DNA of 64,000 bases, from positions 124,001 through 188,000 of the forward strand of contig NZ_QAOG01000006.1 of the NCBI RefSeq assembly GCF_003050705.1. Direction: 5' to 3'. The notes beneath the pieces were generated by a model. The model was not told the origin of the DNA. It did no database searches and saw only the letters and a program-made list of their open reading frames with translations. This document shows positions 21,161 through 31,387 of the stretch, in pieces (position 1 is the stretch's first letter; each line of letters begins with the position of its first letter). The position numbers and the translations under genes were made by a program. Origin of the DNA: Sphingomonas aurantiaca (GTDB lineage: Bacteria > Pseudomonadota > Alphaproteobacteria > Sphingomonadales > Sphingomonadaceae).

Positions 21161-22268
21161 GCGTCGCGGTCCAGTCGGCGCGCGCGCTCCACGTGCCGGC
21201 CGAGCCGCGGACGGTGCAGCCATGCGCGCCGGTCTCGATCGAGCCGATCGTGAACACCGTCTCGTTCGCGGCTTCGAGCGCGGCGGTCACCGCCTCGGCC
21301 TCGTCGGCGCTGACGATCACGACCATGCCGATCCCGCAGTTGAACGTACGCGCCATTTCCTCTGGCTCGATCGCACCCTGCGCCTGCAGGAACGCCATCA
21401 GCCGCGACTGCTCCCACGCATCCGCGTCGACGACGGCATGCACGCCCTCGGGCAGCACGCGCGGGATGTTTTCGAGCAGGCCGCCGCCCGTGATGTGCGC
21501 GAGGCCCTTGATTCGCCGATCGCGCAGCAGCGGCAACAGGCTCGCGACGTAGATGCGAGTCGGCGCCATCAGATGATCGATCAGCAACCGGTCCTGGTCG
21601 AACAGTGCCGGACGATCGAGCTTCCACCCGCGATCCGTCGCCAGCCGGCGAACCAGCGAGAAGCCGTTCGAATGCACCCCCGACGAGGCAAGCCCAAGCA
21701 TGACGTCGCCCGCTGCGATCTCACGCCCGGTCAGCACGTTGGTCCGCTCGACCGCACCAACGCAGAACCCCGCAAGATCGTAATCGCCGTCCGCATACAT
21801 GCCCGGCATCTCGGCGGTCTCGCCACCGATCAGCGCGCAGCCGGCGGTCTTGCAGCCCTCTGCGATCGAGGCGACGACGCGCTCGGCGACCGCCGCATCG
21901 AGCTTGCCGCTCGCATAATAATCGAGGAAAAACAGCGGCTCGGCACCCTGCACGATCAGGTCGTTGACGCACATCGCGACCAGGTCGACGCCGACGCCGT
22001 CATGCCGGTCCCACTCGATCGCCAGCTTCAGCTTGGTGCCGACACCATCGTTCGCCGCCACCAGCAGCGGATCGACGAACCCGGCCGCCTTCAGGTCGAA
22101 CATGCCGCCGAACCCGCCGAGATCGGCGTCCGCCCCCGGCCGCCGCGTCGAGCGCGCGAGCGGCGCGATCGCGCGCACCAGCGCGTTGCCCGCGGCGATC
22201 GAAACGCCCGCCTGGGCGTAGGTGTAAGGGCCCGAAGCGGGGGTGGCGGAGTCTGGCGTATCGGTCAT
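21153..22268 (-). CDS. purM: Phosphoribosylformylglycinamidine cyclo-ligase (AIR synthetase)
   Basis: ATP-dependent ring closure of FGAM to AIR in purine synthesis. The 371-residue product has the expected blocks: [15 protein letters not shown] at the N-terminus, [12 protein letters not shown] (phosphate/ATP region), [31 protein letters not shown], and the C-terminal [16 protein letters not shown] and [10 protein letters not shown]. The ATG at 22268 opens [17 protein letters not shown]. First gene of purM-purN-mmcQ-membrane protein on the minus strand, divergent from the DUF2066-like gene with only about 60 bases between, which must hold both promoters. Confidence 0.97.
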   Translation of the reverse strand: MTDTPDSATPASGPYTYAQAGVSIAAGNALVRAIAPLARSTRRPGADADLGGFGGMFDLKAAGFVDPLLVAANDGVGTKLKLAIEWDRHDGVGVDLVAMCVNDLIVQGAEPLFFLDYYASGKLDAAVAERVVASIAEGCKTAGCALIGGETAEMPGMYADGDYDLAGFCVGAVERTNVLTGREIAAGDVMLGLASSGVHSNGFSLVRRLATDRGWKLDRPALFDQDRLLIDHLMAPTRIYVASLLPLLRDRRIKGLAHITGGGLLENIPRVLPEGVHAVVDADAWEQSRLMAFLQAQGAIEPEEMARTFNCGIGMVVIVSADEAEAVTAALEAANETVFTIGSIETGAHGCTVRGSAGTWSARADWTATHG

Positions 22269-22329
22269 GATCGGTGCTGCTAGCCACATCGCGCTTGGAT
22301 TTCCACGTCTGCTTCGCCAAAAGGCCCGC

Positions 22330-23577
22330 GTGATCCGTATTCGTGCCCTTCCCACAGCGCTTGCTGGCGCCGCTCTCCTGTTGAGCGGTGGCGCCGTGCT
22401 TGCGCAGATCGAGGGCGGCAGCCGCGGCGCCGCGCCGGTCGACAGCGGCAGCGCCTATGAGGTGAGCGGCGTCACGGTCGATGTTGCCGGCAAGACCGCC
22501 GACGCCGCACGCTACGGCGGTTGGCGGCTCGCCCAGCGAAAAGCCTGGGTGCAATTGTCGAAACGCTTGGGCGGCGGCGGTGGCCTCGTCTCCGATGGCA
22601 CGCTCGATTCGCTCGTGTCCGGGATCGTCGTCGAGAATGAGCAGATCGGCCCACAGCGCTATATCGCGAAACTCGGCGTGTTGTTCGATCGCACCCGCGC
22701 CGGGTCGATCCTGGGCATCTCGACCTATGCCGATCGTTCACAGCCGATGCTGGTCATCCCGATCCAGTGGTCGGGCGGCGTCGGCCAGGCGTTCGAGCAG
22801 AGCACGCAGTGGCAGCAGGCCTGGGCGCGCTATCGCACCGGCAACAGCAGCATCGATTACGTCCGCCCGTCGGGCTCCGGTCCCGACGCACTGCTGCTCA
22901 ACGTCGGCCAGACGCAGCGCCCAGGCCGCGGCTGGTGGCGGACGATCCTCGATCAATATGGCGCGAGCGACGTGCTGATGCCCGTCGTGAAGCTTTATCG
23001 CCAATGGCCCGGCGGTCCGGTGATCGGCGTGTTCGAAGCGCGTCACGGCCCCGACAACGAACTCATCGGCAGCTTCACGCTGCGGGTCGGCACGTCGGAT
23101 GGCATCGCGCAACTGCTCGATACCGGCGTGAAGCGGATCGACGATTTGTACCAGCAGGCGCGACGCAACGGGTCGCTGCGCGTCGACTACAGCCTGTCGC
23201 CCCCGCCGCCGCCCGAAGCCGCGGTGATCGACGATCTGCCCTCCGACGAGACCGCAGACGCCAATACCGCGGCTTTGACCGGTGGTGAGGGGATTTCGGT
23301 TATCGTCCAGTTCGACACGCCGGCTGCAACCGCGGTGTCCTCGACCGAGGCAGCCCTCCGCGCGATCCCCGGCGTCCGCTCGGCCGCGACGACCAGCCTC
23401 GCGCTCGGTGGCGTCTCGTTGATGCGCGTCGCCTATGACGGCGATCCGGCGGCGCTGAAGACCGCGCTCGAAGCGCGCGGCTATCAGGTCTTCGGCTCCG
23501 GCCAGACGATCCGGATCCGCCGGGTTTCCCAACTTCTTCCGCCGGATCTTCCCGCGGATACCGTGACGACAGGGTGA
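22330..23577 (+). CDS. Exported DUF2066-like protein
   Basis: Predicted secreted protein of 415 residues without known function. A GTG start at 22330 gives a clean signal peptide (basic VIRIR, then [20 protein letters not shown]); an ATG at 22267 would overlap the purM start on the other strand and bury the signal. The region [23 protein letters not shown] and [11 protein letters not shown] resembles the opening of DUF2066 proteins, in which a short conserved repeat precedes Leu-rich RL. A second domain near the C-terminus ([20 protein letters not shown] onward) looks like a ferredoxin-type fold, which automatic pipelines often call heavy-metal-associated; no CxxC motif is present, so metal binding is doubtful. 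It overlaps or abuts hda. Confidence 0.72.
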   Translation: MIRIRALPTALAGAALLLSGGAVLAQIEGGSRGAAPVDSGSAYEVSGVTVDVAGKTADAARYGGWRLAQRKAWVQLSKRLGGGGGLVSDGTLDSLVSGIVVENEQIGPQRYIAKLGVLFDRTRAGSILGISTYADRSQPMLVIPIQWSGGVGQAFEQSTQWQQAWARYRTGNSSIDYVRPSGSGPDALLLNVGQTQRPGRGWWRTILDQYGASDVLMPVVKLYRQWPGGPVIGVFEARHGPDNELIGSFTLRVGTSDGIAQLLDTGVKRIDDLYQQARRNGSLRVDYSLSPPPPPEAAVIDDLPSDETADANTAALTGGEGISVIVQFDTPAATAVSSTEAALRAIPGVRSAATTSLALGGVSLMRVAYDGDPAALKTALEARGYQVFGSGQTIRIRRVSQLLPPDLPADTVTTG

Positions 23578-23588
23578 GCGCGACCAAG

Positions 23589-24233
23589 ATGACTCAAATC
23601 GCGCTGCCACTCGGTTGGCCGGCGGACCCTCGCGACGACGCCTTCCTGGTTACCCCCTCCAACTCGCGGGCCGTCCACACGCTCGAACATACCGCGACCT
23701 GGCCCGTCATGACCGCCATCCTCATCGGCCCGCGCAAATCGGGCCGCAGCCTACTCGCGCGCATCTTCGCGGCGAAGAGCGGCGGCACGATCATCGACGA
23801 TGCCGAGCGCGTGCCCGAGACTCAGCTGTTCCACGCCTGGAACCGCGCGCAGGAGGAGCACCGACCGCTCCTCATCGTCGCCGATGCGGCACCGCCCGAA
23901 TGGAAGGTGAAGCTCCCTGATCTGCGCTCGCGTCTCGCCGCCAGCCCGATCGCGGCGATCGGTGCGCCCGACGACGAGCTCATGCGGCTGTTGCTGGCGC
24001 ATCTGTTCGAGCGGCGGAGCCTCGATGCGCGGCCCGATCTGGTCGACTGGCTCGCCACCCGAATTGAGCGTAGTCATATTACCGTAACGCGAACCGTCGA
24101 TGCGCTCGATCAGGAGGCGATGGAACGTCGCAAGCGCTTGTCCATTCCTCTTGCACGAACGACACTCACCGAGGCCGGGCTGATCCTGCGGCCACAGCTT
24201 GCCCTGGATCTGCCGCTCTTTACGTCACCATAA
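23589..24233 (+). CDS. hda: Hda/HdaA-type regulator of DnaA
   Basis: DnaA-related AAA+ protein that with the sliding clamp promotes hydrolysis of DnaA-ATP after initiation. The N-terminus MTQIALPLGW contains a clamp-binding motif (QIxLPL) at residues 3-8, just as in Hda. The Walker A equivalent GPRKSGRS has arginine in place of the usual lysine, as in E. coli Hda. The product (214 residues) lacks the DnaA DNA-binding domain. ATG 23589 is preferred because it places the clamp motif at the tip; a GTG at 23574 overlapping the upstream stop (GTGA) would add five residues. purM-hda proximity is usual in alphaproteobacteria. Confidence 0.88.
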   Translation: MTQIALPLGWPADPRDDAFLVTPSNSRAVHTLEHTATWPVMTAILIGPRKSGRSLLARIFAAKSGGTIIDDAERVPETQLFHAWNRAQEEHRPLLIVADAAPPEWKVKLPDLRSRLAASPIAAIGAPDDELMRLLLAHLFERRSLDARPDLVDWLATRIERSHITVTRTVDALDQEAMERRKRLSIPLARTTLTEAGLILRPQLALDLPLFTSP

Positions 24234-24249
24234 GACCCCAAGAGGACCG

Positions 24250-26415
24250 ATGAACCGTCCAGCGCATATCGTCCGCCAAGCGGAAGACGACGACGATCCC
24301 ATCGGCGCAGAGCCGAACGACCGGTTCTTCAACCGCGAACTCTCCTGGCTGGCGTTCAACCGTCGCGTGCTGGAGGAGGCGTGCAACCCGGCGCATCCGC
24401 TGCTCGAGCGGCTCCGCTTCCTGTCGATCTCGGGGTCGAACCTCGACGAGTTCTTCATGGTCCGCGTGGCCGGGCTGAAGGGCCAGCAGACGCAGGACGT
24501 CGACCGCCGGTCTGCGGACGGCCTAACCGCAGGCCAGCAGCTGACCGCGATCGTCCGCGAGGCCGATGCGCTGATGGCGAGCCAGCAGGCGGTGTGGGGC
24601 GACCTGCGCGTGCTGCTCGACGAGGCGGGGCTGTTCGTCCTGCGCCGCGAGGCGATCGAGGGCGAAGCCGACGAGTGGCTCGAAACGCACTTCCGCGATC
24701 AGATCTTCCCGATCCTGACCCCGCAGGCGCTCGACCCCGCGCATCCCTTCCCGTTCATCCCGAACCGCGGGCTTTCGGTGATCTTCGACCTCGTCCGGAT
24801 CTCGGATAACGAGCCGGTGCGCGAGCTGGTGATGCTCCCGCACACGATGACGCGCTTCGTCCGCCTGCCCGGCGAACCCGCGCGCTACATCGCGATCGAG
24901 ACGTTGCTCAAGCGCTTCGCCCCCGTTCTGTTCCCCGGCTACGACGTGCTCGCCGCGGCGAGCTTTCGCGTGCTGCGCGACAGCGACATGGAGATCGAGG
25001 AGGAGGCAGAGGACCTCGTCCGCTACTTCGCCAACGCGATCAAACGCCGCCGCCGTGGCCGCGTGATCCGCCTGGAACTCGAGACCGGAATTCCCGACGT
25101 GCTCGCCGCCGTCCTGAAAGACGAACTCGGCGGCGCGGATGCGATCATCACCGAGAGCGGCAACCTGCTCGGCATCGTCGATCTCGACGGTCTGGTGGAC
25201 GAGGATCGACCCGATCTCAAATTCCCGCCGTTCACGCCGCGCTTCCCCGAGCGGATCCGCGAATTCGGTGGCGATTGCTTTGCCGCGATCAAGGCCAAGG
25301 ACATCGTCGTCCACCATCCGTACGAGACGTTCGAGGTGGTGCTCGCCTTCCTGAAACAAGCAGCGAACGACCCCGATGTCGTCGCGATCAAGCAGACGCT
25401 CTACCGCGCCGGCAAGCAGCCCGCGGTCATCAACGCGCTCATCACCGCGGCCGAAGCCGGCAAGTCCGTGACCGCGGTCGTCGAGCTGAAGGCGCGCTTT
25501 GACGAAGAGCAGAACATGGTCTGGGCCTCCGCGCTGGAGCGTGCGGGCGTGCAGGTGGTGTACGGCTTCATCGACTGGAAGACGCACGCCAAGGTGTCGC
25601 TGGTCGTCCGCCGCGAGGGCTCCGCGTTTCGCACCTACTGCCATTTCGGCACGGGCAATTATCACCCGGTCACGGCCAAGATCTATACCGACCTCAGCTT
25701 CTTCACCGCGGACGCGGCGGTGGGGCGTGATGCGGCGCAGATGTTCAACTACATCACAGGGTATGTCGAACCAACCGACATGGCGCGTGTCAGCCTCTCG
25801 CCGCGCGACCTGCGCCAGAACCTGATGAACCTGATCGACGTCGAGATCGCCAATGCGCGCGCGGGGAAACCTGCGGGCGTCTGGGCGAAGATGAACTCGC
25901 TGGTCGACCCCGCGGTGATCGAGAAGCTGTACGAGGCGAGCGGGGCCGGGGTCGAGATCGACCTCATCATCCGCGGCATCTGTTGCCTGCGCCCCGGCGT
26001 GCCCGGGCTTTCCGAGACGATCCGCGTCAAGTCGGTGATCGGGCGCTTTCTAGAGCACAGCCGGATCTGGGCATTCGGTAACGGCAAGGCACTGCCCAAC
26101 GACGGCGCCAAGCTGTTCATCTCGTCGGCCGACTGGATGCCGCGCAACTTCGATCGTCGAGTCGAATATATGCTGCCGATCCTCAACCCGACCGTCCACG
26201 ACCAGATCCTCGACCAGGTGATGGTCGCGAACCTGATCGACAACGAGCAGAGCTGGGAACTGCAACCCGATGGCGAGTATAATCGCGTCGATCCCGGCGA
26301 CCGCCCCTTCAACCTGCATCGGTATTTCATGACCAATCCGTCGCTTTCCGGCCGTGGTGCCTCGCTTGCGACCAGCAATGCCGTGCCGACCCTGTCGCTC
26401 CGTCGAAAACGATGA
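24250..26415 (+). CDS. ppk1: Polyphosphate kinase 1
   Basis: Membrane-associated enzyme that builds polyphosphate from ATP. The 721-residue product follows the four-domain PPK1 plan. NRELSWLAFNRRVLEEA opens the N domain, with LSISGSNLDEFFMVRV next. The catalytic histidine block is VVYGFIDWKTHAKVSLVVRR, and the second histidine region is CHFGTGNYHPVTAKIYTDLS. SSADWMPRNFDRRVEYMLPI closes the C2 domain. ATG 24250 is preceded by AGAGGA. The stop overlaps the ppx start by four bases, so synthesis and breakdown enzymes are co-translated. Also close to hda. Confidence 0.97.
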   Translation: MNRPAHIVRQAEDDDDPIGAEPNDRFFNRELSWLAFNRRVLEEACNPAHPLLERLRFLSISGSNLDEFFMVRVAGLKGQQTQDVDRRSADGLTAGQQLTAIVREADALMASQQAVWGDLRVLLDEAGLFVLRREAIEGEADEWLETHFRDQIFPILTPQALDPAHPFPFIPNRGLSVIFDLVRISDNEPVRELVMLPHTMTRFVRLPGEPARYIAIETLLKRFAPVLFPGYDVLAAASFRVLRDSDMEIEEEAEDLVRYFANAIKRRRRGRVIRLELETGIPDVLAAVLKDELGGADAIITESGNLLGIVDLDGLVDEDRPDLKFPPFTPRFPERIREFGGDCFAAIKAKDIVVHHPYETFEVVLAFLKQAANDPDVVAIKQTLYRAGKQPAVINALITAAEAGKSVTAVVELKARFDEEQNMVWASALERAGVQVVYGFIDWKTHAKVSLVVRREGSAFRTYCHFGTGNYHPVTAKIYTDLSFFTADAAVGRDAAQMFNYITGYVEPTDMARVSLSPRDLRQNLMNLIDVEIANARAGKPAGVWAKMNSLVDPAVIEKLYEASGAGVEIDLIIRGICCLRPGVPGLSETIRVKSVIGRFLEHSRIWAFGNGKALPNDGAKLFISSADWMPRNFDRRVEYMLPILNPTVHDQILDQVMVANLIDNEQSWELQPDGEYNRVDPGDRPFNLHRYFMTNPSLSGRGASLATSNAVPTLSLRRKR

Positions 26416-27923
26416 GCGTCGCGCACCGCTTGTTCGGCAACGCGCCGCCCAAGGCCGAAACCGATGATCACCCGCGTACGGGGATCATCGACATCGGCTC
26501 GAACTCGATCCGCCTGGTCGTGTATCAGGGCCCGCCGCGGCTCCCTGCGATCCGGTTCAACGAAAAGGTACTGGCCGGGCTCGGTCGGGGGCTAGCTGCG
26601 ACCGGATCGATCGAGAAGTCCGCGCTGAAGACTGCGCGAACTGCGCTGGCGCGGTTTGCGGCCGTCGCGCGCGAGATGGAATGCTCGACGCTCCGCACGG
26701 TTGCGACGGCGGCGGTACGCGATGCGAAGAATGGCGGCGAACTCATTGCAACAGCCGAACATCTTGGCCTCAAGGTCGAGACTCTGTCGGGCGAGCAGGA
26801 GGCCAGTGCGGCGGGCTATGGCGTGCTGTCCGCGATCCCCGATGCCGACGGCATCGTCGGCGATCTCGGCGGCGGCAGTCTCGAACTTGTCCGCGTCCGG
26901 CAGGGGAAGATCGAGGATCGCGTCTCGTTTCCGCTCGGTGTGCTGCGCATAGGTCCGATCCGCGCCAAACGCGGCAAGGTCCTTGAACGGCTCGTCGCCC
27001 GCCTCATTCGCGAGGCGGGCTGGACTGCGCGCGGGCAGGGGCTTCCGCTATATCTCGTCGGCGGATCGTGGCGTGCGCTGGCGCGTCTCGACATGGAGCT
27101 GTCGGACTATCCGCTACCGATCATCCATCAATATTCGATGACCGCCGCGACGATCACGCGTCTCAGCCGCACGATCCCGCAGCTCTCCAAGCCGCGGCTG
27201 AAGGCTATTCCGGGTTTGTCGTCGGGCCGTTCGGCAACGCTTGCCGACGCTGCGGCGCTGCTGGGCGTGCTCATGCGGCAACTCGGCAGCCGGACGACGA
27301 TCGTCTCCGCCTATGGCCTGCGTGAAGGGCTGCTCTACGAAGATCTGAAGCGCGCGGACCGCACGCTCGATCCGCTGATCGTTGCCGCGCGCGAGGAAGG
27401 GCGGCTGCTTGGACGTTTTCCCGAGCATGGCGATCTGCTCGATCGCTGGATCGCACCGCTGTTCGTCGGCGAACCGGCGGCGATGGCGCGGATACGGCAC
27501 ACCGCCTGCCTGCTCGCCGATGTCGGCTGGCGCGCCAATCCGGAGTTCCGCGCGGAACGCGGGGTCGAGGTCGCGCTGCACGGCAACTGGGTCGCGATCG
27601 ACGCGCCGGGGCGGGGCATGCTGGCACAGGCGCTCTATGCGAGCCTTGGCGGCGATCTTGCGGCGGCCGATCCGGTTGGTCGGCTAGCGTCACCCGCTGC
27701 GATAAAAAGCGCGACGGCGTGGGGGCTTGCGATGCGACTTGGCCAGCGGATGAGCGGTGGGCTCGCCGGCCCGCTCCAGCGGTCGCGGCTGACTGATGAC
27801 GGCTTGACGCTGACGCTGACGCTGCGTCCCGAGGACAAGGGGCTGTATGGCGAAGCGGTCGAACGGCGGCATAACGCGCTGGCCACCGCGCTTGGCCGCA
27901 AGGCGCTGCTGACGATCGCGTAA
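26412..27923 (+). CDS. ppx: Exopolyphosphatase (Ppx/GppA family)
   Basis: Releases terminal phosphate from polyphosphate and may hydrolyse pppGpp. The 503 residues carry the ASKHA-fold phosphate loops: GIIDIGSNSIRLVVYQG near residue 25, VATAAVRDAKNG, and DLGGGSLELVRV near residue 153. A helical C-terminal domain with HD-like spacing (IRHTACLLADVGW) follows. Coupled to ppk1 by a four-base ATGA overlap. The two activities oppose each other, so joint expression suggests turnover rather than storage alone. Ends in a strong hairpin that also serves the converging rnd operon. Confidence 0.93.
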   Translation: MSVAHRLFGNAPPKAETDDHPRTGIIDIGSNSIRLVVYQGPPRLPAIRFNEKVLAGLGRGLAATGSIEKSALKTARTALARFAAVAREMECSTLRTVATAAVRDAKNGGELIATAEHLGLKVETLSGEQEASAAGYGVLSAIPDADGIVGDLGGGSLELVRVRQGKIEDRVSFPLGVLRIGPIRAKRGKVLERLVARLIREAGWTARGQGLPLYLVGGSWRALARLDMELSDYPLPIIHQYSMTAATITRLSRTIPQLSKPRLKAIPGLSSGRSATLADAAALLGVLMRQLGSRTTIVSAYGLREGLLYEDLKRADRTLDPLIVAAREEGRLLGRFPEHGDLLDRWIAPLFVGEPAAMARIRHTACLLADVGWRANPEFRAERGVEVALHGNWVAIDAPGRGMLAQALYASLGGDLAAADPVGRLASPAAIKSATAWGLAMRLGQRMSGGLAGPLQRSRLTDDGLTLTLTLRPEDKGLYGEAVERRHNALATALGRKALLTIA

Positions 27924-27939
27924 GCGTCGTGCCCTAGTA

Positions 27940-27965
27940 ATCCTCCCCCTGGCGGGGGAGGATTT
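27940..27965. terminator. Two-way intrinsic terminator between ppx and the I78 gene
   Basis: AATCCTCCCCC (27940-27950) and GGGGGAGGATT (27955-27965) form a perfect 11-base-pair stem with loop TGGC. A short T run follows on the plus strand. It lies between convergent genes and would work in both directions. Confidence 0.75.
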
Positions 27966-27977
27966 AGGGGCTCGTCC

Positions 27978-28274
27978 TCAGGCGCAGGTAAAGCGTTCGA
28001 TCCGGCCCTTGGCATCGACATAGACGTTCAACCGGTCGACGCGGAAATCCTTCGTCGTCGCGGTGTTTGGCGCGATCCAGCGCAACGTCCGTGCGCCCGA
28101 TCGCGTCTGCATGACATCGGCCCGCGCATCGCTCGCGCGCTTGCCGACCAGATCGCCGAGCGAGTCCGCATTGCACGCGGTTTCGGTGGGAGCCGCAGCG
28201 GGGGTCTCACCGCGCATCTCGACCGGCGTGCACGCCGCGGACCCCAGCAGGGCGGCAACCAGAACGATCTTCAT
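27978..28274 (-). CDS. I78-family peptidase inhibitor-like lipoprotein
   Basis: A 98-residue exported protein. The N-terminus MKIVLVAALLGSAACTP has a lipobox-like LGSAAC, so it is probably a lipoprotein. The mature part begins at CNADSLGDLVGKRAS and ends TKDFRVDRLNVYVDAKGRIE, the pattern of the potato-inhibitor-like I78 family, with two cysteines (about residues 34 and 97) well placed for a disulfide. The family inhibits serine peptidases; the target here is unknown. The start overlaps the rnd stop by four bases, so it is the second gene of an rnd operon, an odd partner for a cytosolic RNase. Confidence 0.85.
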   Translation of the reverse strand: MKIVLVAALLGSAACTPVEMRGETPAAAPTETACNADSLGDLVGKRASDARADVMQTRSGARTLRWIAPNTATTKDFRVDRLNVYVDAKGRIERFTCA

Positions 28275-29446
28275 GCGGCATCCTCCGTACGCGTCATCTT
28301 GAGCTTTCCGCCGATCACCGCGAAGGCCAAGCGGCCTTCGACCAGATCGAGCGCGTCGCGGCCGAACTGATCGAACCGCCAGCCTTCGAGCATCGGCAAC
28401 CCGACTCGCACGCCAGCGGCCAGCGCCTCAAGCTCGTCGGTCCGCGCTAGCAATTTCGACGCGACGTCAATGTCTCGCGAGCGGATCTTCAGCAGCAGCT
28501 TGAGAAGGTCCGCGACCAGCGACCCCTCCTTGCCGAGCCCGGGCTTGCGATCGTCGCGTGGCGGCAGTTCGTCCTCGCCGAGCGGTTGCGCGCCCTCGAT
28601 CGCCGCCATCAGCCGGCCGCCAATGTCGTTCCCCGCCCAGCTCGCCGACAGGCCGCGCACCCGGGCGAGATCGGCCTGCTTCTTGGGTGGATGGCCCGCC
28701 ATGTCGCCGAGCGTCTCGTCCTTGACGATCCGGCCGCGCGGCAGGTCCTTCGCCTGCGCCTCGAGCTCGCGCCACCGCGCGAGCGCCTTCAGTCGTCCGA
28801 GCACCTCGGGCTTGCGCCCCGAGATCCGGACTCGCTTCCACGCCAGATCGGGATCGTTCGCATAATTGGCGGTATCGCCAAGCCGCTCCATCTCCTGGTC
28901 GAGCCACACGCCGCGGCCGGTCTTGCGGAGCCGCTCGAGCATCTTCGGGAAAATCTTCGACAGATGCGTCACGTCGCCGATCGCATATTCGATCTGCCGC
29001 GCATCGAGCGGGCGGCGTGCCCAGTCGGTAAACCGCGCGCCCTTGTCGACTGCGATGCCGAGCCAGCTGTCGACGAGGTTCGAATAGCCGATCTGTTCGC
29101 CCTGGCCGAGTGCCATCGCCGCGACCTGTGTGTCGAACAGCGGGAAGGGCGTCTTGCCCGTGAGGTTGTAGACGATCTCGATATCCTGCCCACCGGCATG
29201 GACGACCTTCAGCACGTCGTGATTCTCGACGAGCAGATCGAGCAGCGGCTTCAGGTCGATGCCCGGCGCCATCGGGTCGATCGCGGCGGCTTCCTTGTCG
29301 TCGGCGATCTGGATGAGGCAGAGCTCCGGGTAATAGGTGCTCTCGCGCATGAATTCGGTGTCGACGCACACATAGTCGGCGTCGGCCATGCGCGCGCACA
29401 GATTGGCGAGCGTGGCACTGTCGGAGATAAGCGGGTGGATATGCAT
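28271..29446 (-). CDS. rnd: Ribonuclease D
   Basis: 3'-5' exoribonuclease that trims tRNA precursors. The DEDD catalytic fold begins at YVCVDTEFMRESTYYPELCL (first Asp and Glu), continues with VVHAGGQDIEIVYN, and ends with YAIGDVTHLSKIF bearing the last Tyr/Asp of the DEDDy type. Two HRDC domains follow in the C-terminal half (WRELEAQAKDLPRGRIVKDE is the first). 391 residues is normal. Divergent from aspS; the stop is coupled to the I78 gene. Confidence 0.95.
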   Translation of the reverse strand: MHIHPLISDSATLANLCARMADADYVCVDTEFMRESTYYPELCLIQIADDKEAAAIDPMAPGIDLKPLLDLLVENHDVLKVVHAGGQDIEIVYNLTGKTPFPLFDTQVAAMALGQGEQIGYSNLVDSWLGIAVDKGARFTDWARRPLDARQIEYAIGDVTHLSKIFPKMLERLRKTGRGVWLDQEMERLGDTANYANDPDLAWKRVRISGRKPEVLGRLKALARWRELEAQAKDLPRGRIVKDETLGDMAGHPPKKQADLARVRGLSASWAGNDIGGRLMAAIEGAQPLGEDELPPRDDRKPGLGKEGSLVADLLKLLLKIRSRDIDVASKLLARTDELEALAAGVRVGLPMLEGWRFDQFGRDALDLVEGRLAFAVIGGKLKMTRTEDAA

Positions 29447-29537
29447 GACGTTTCCATAGCGAGGGTCGTCCGGGTTGACAAAGGCGGGTGAGGAAGGGAA
29501 GCGCGAGACACCTGTTTATCGTCCGAGAAGACCCATC

Positions 29538-31361
29538 ATGCACGCCTATCGCACCCATAACTGCGCTGCCCTCCGTCCTGAACAGGTCGGCGAGGAGGTC
29601 CGCGTGTCGGGCTGGGTCCACAAGAAGCGCGATCATGGCGACCTCGTCTTCATCGATCTGCGCGATCACTACGGCATCACGCAGATCGTCACCGACGTGT
29701 CCGGCCCCGTCTTCAAGGTCATCGAAGGCCTGAAGAGCGAGAGCGTCGTCACGATTACCGGCAAGGTCACCGCACGCGCGCCCGAGGCGGTAAACCCGAA
29801 CCTGCCGACCGGCGGGATCGAGATCCGCGCGACCGCCGCGACCGTCCAGTCGATGGCCGGCGAGCTGCCGATGCCCGTCGCAGGCGAGGCCGAATATCCC
29901 GAGGATATCCGCCTGCGCTATCGCTATCTCGACCTGCGTCGCGAGCGACTCCACGCGAACATCATGCTGCGCTCGAAAGTCATCACCTCGCTGCGCAACC
30001 GCATGAACGATCAGGGCTTCACCGAATTCCAGACGCCGATCCTGACCGCGTCGTCGCCGGAGGGCGCGCGCGACTATCTGGTGCCGAGCCGCGTGCACCC
30101 GGGCAAGTTCTACGCGCTGCCGCAGGCGCCGCAGATGTTCAAGCAGCTGCTGATGGTGGCGGGCTTCGACCGCTATTTCCAGATCGCCCCCTGCTTCCGC
30201 GACGAGGACGCGCGCGCCGATCGTTCGCCGGGTGAGTTCTACCAGCTCGATTTCGAGATGAGCTTCGTCACGCAGGACGACGTGTTCAACGCGATCGAGC
30301 CCGTCCTCCACGGCGTGTTCGAGGAGTTCGCCGACTGGCAGGGTAAGGGACGTCAGGTCTCGGCATTGCCGTTCAAGCGGATCCCCTACCGCGAATCGAT
30401 GCTGAAATACGGCAGCGACAAGCCCGATCTGCGCAACCCGATCCTGATCCACGACGTCGGCCATCATTTCGTCGATTCGGGCTTCGGGCTGTTCGCCGGG
30501 ATCGTCGCGGGCGGTGACGTCGTCCGCGCGATCCCCGCACCGAACACCGCCGAAAAGAGCCGCAAGTTCTTTACCGACATGAACGACTGGGCGCGCGCCG
30601 AAGGTCATGCGGGTCTCGGCTACATCACGCAGAAGAACGGTGAGCTGGGCGGTCCGATCGCCAAGAACCACGGCGAGGAAGCGACCCGCAAACTCATCGC
30701 TGAGATGGGCCTCGGCCCGAACGACGGCATCTTCTTTGCCGCCGGCAAGGAACTCGCCGCCGCCAAGCTCGCCGGTGCCGCGCGTGCGCGGATCGGCGCG
30801 GACCTCGGCCTGATCGACGAGAACCGGTTCGAGTTCTGCTGGATCGTCGACTTCCCGATGTTCGAATATGACGAGGACGCCAAGAAGGTCGATTTCAGCC
30901 ACAACCCGTTCTCGATGCCGCAGGGCGAGATGGACGCGCTGGAAAACAAGGACCCGCTCGATATCCTGGCGTACCAGTACGACATCGTCTGCAACGGCGT
31001 CGAACTGTCATCGGGCGCGATCCGGAACCACCGTCCGGAGATCATGTACAAGGCGTTCGAGATCGCGGGCTACACGCAGGCCGATGTCGACACGAACTTT
31101 GCGGGCATGATCAACGCGTTCAAGGTCGGCGCACCCCCGCATGGCGGCTCGGCACCCGGCATCGACCGGATGGTAATGCTGCTCGCGGGCGAGCCGAACA
31201 TCCGCGAAGTCGTGCTGTTCCCGATGAACCAGAAGGCCGAGGATCTGATGATGGGCGCGCCGAGCCCGGTCAGCGCCAAGCAGCTGAAGGAACTCAACAT
31301 CCGCCTGACCGTCGATGGTCCGAAGGATGCGACCAAGACGGTCGCACCCAACGCAGGATAA
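29538..31361 (+). CDS. aspS: Aspartyl-tRNA synthetase
   Basis: Class II synthetase charging tRNA-Asp. The 607-residue bacterial type has the anticodon-binding OB fold ([20 protein letters not shown], residues about 17-36), motif 2 with [20 protein letters not shown], an inserted GAD domain in the middle (about 290-420), and motif 3 [21 protein letters not shown] 29538 begins [17 protein letters not shown]; 21 earlier in-frame codons are not family-like. Whether it is discriminating or also charges tRNA-Asn cannot be told from this window. ppk2 follows after 26 bases. Confidence 0.97.
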   Translation: MHAYRTHNCAALRPEQVGEEVRVSGWVHKKRDHGDLVFIDLRDHYGITQIVTDVSGPVFKVIEGLKSESVVTITGKVTARAPEAVNPNLPTGGIEIRATAATVQSMAGELPMPVAGEAEYPEDIRLRYRYLDLRRERLHANIMLRSKVITSLRNRMNDQGFTEFQTPILTASSPEGARDYLVPSRVHPGKFYALPQAPQMFKQLLMVAGFDRYFQIAPCFRDEDARADRSPGEFYQLDFEMSFVTQDDVFNAIEPVLHGVFEEFADWQGKGRQVSALPFKRIPYRESMLKYGSDKPDLRNPILIHDVGHHFVDSGFGLFAGIVAGGDVVRAIPAPNTAEKSRKFFTDMNDWARAEGHAGLGYITQKNGELGGPIAKNHGEEATRKLIAEMGLGPNDGIFFAAGKELAAAKLAGAARARIGADLGLIDENRFEFCWIVDFPMFEYDEDAKKVDFSHNPFSMPQGEMDALENKDPLDILAYQYDIVCNGVELSSGAIRNHRPEIMYKAFEIAGYTQADVDTNFAGMINAFKVGAPPHGGSAPGIDRMVMLLAGEPNIREVVLFPMNQKAEDLMMGAPSPVSAKQLKELNIRLTVDGPKDATKTVAPNAG

Positions 31362-31387
31362 TCGAAGCGAGTGACGGAGCGCAGCGC

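Noticed and set aside
23330..23570. Heavy-metal-associated domain in the DUF2066-like protein
   Set aside because: The fold pattern is similar but the metal-binding CxxC is absent, so a metal role is not supported.
28467..30902. 811-codon open frame antisense to aspS and running over rnd
   Set aside because: It overlaps two well-supported genes in another frame and shows only Arg/Asp/His-rich shadow sequence.
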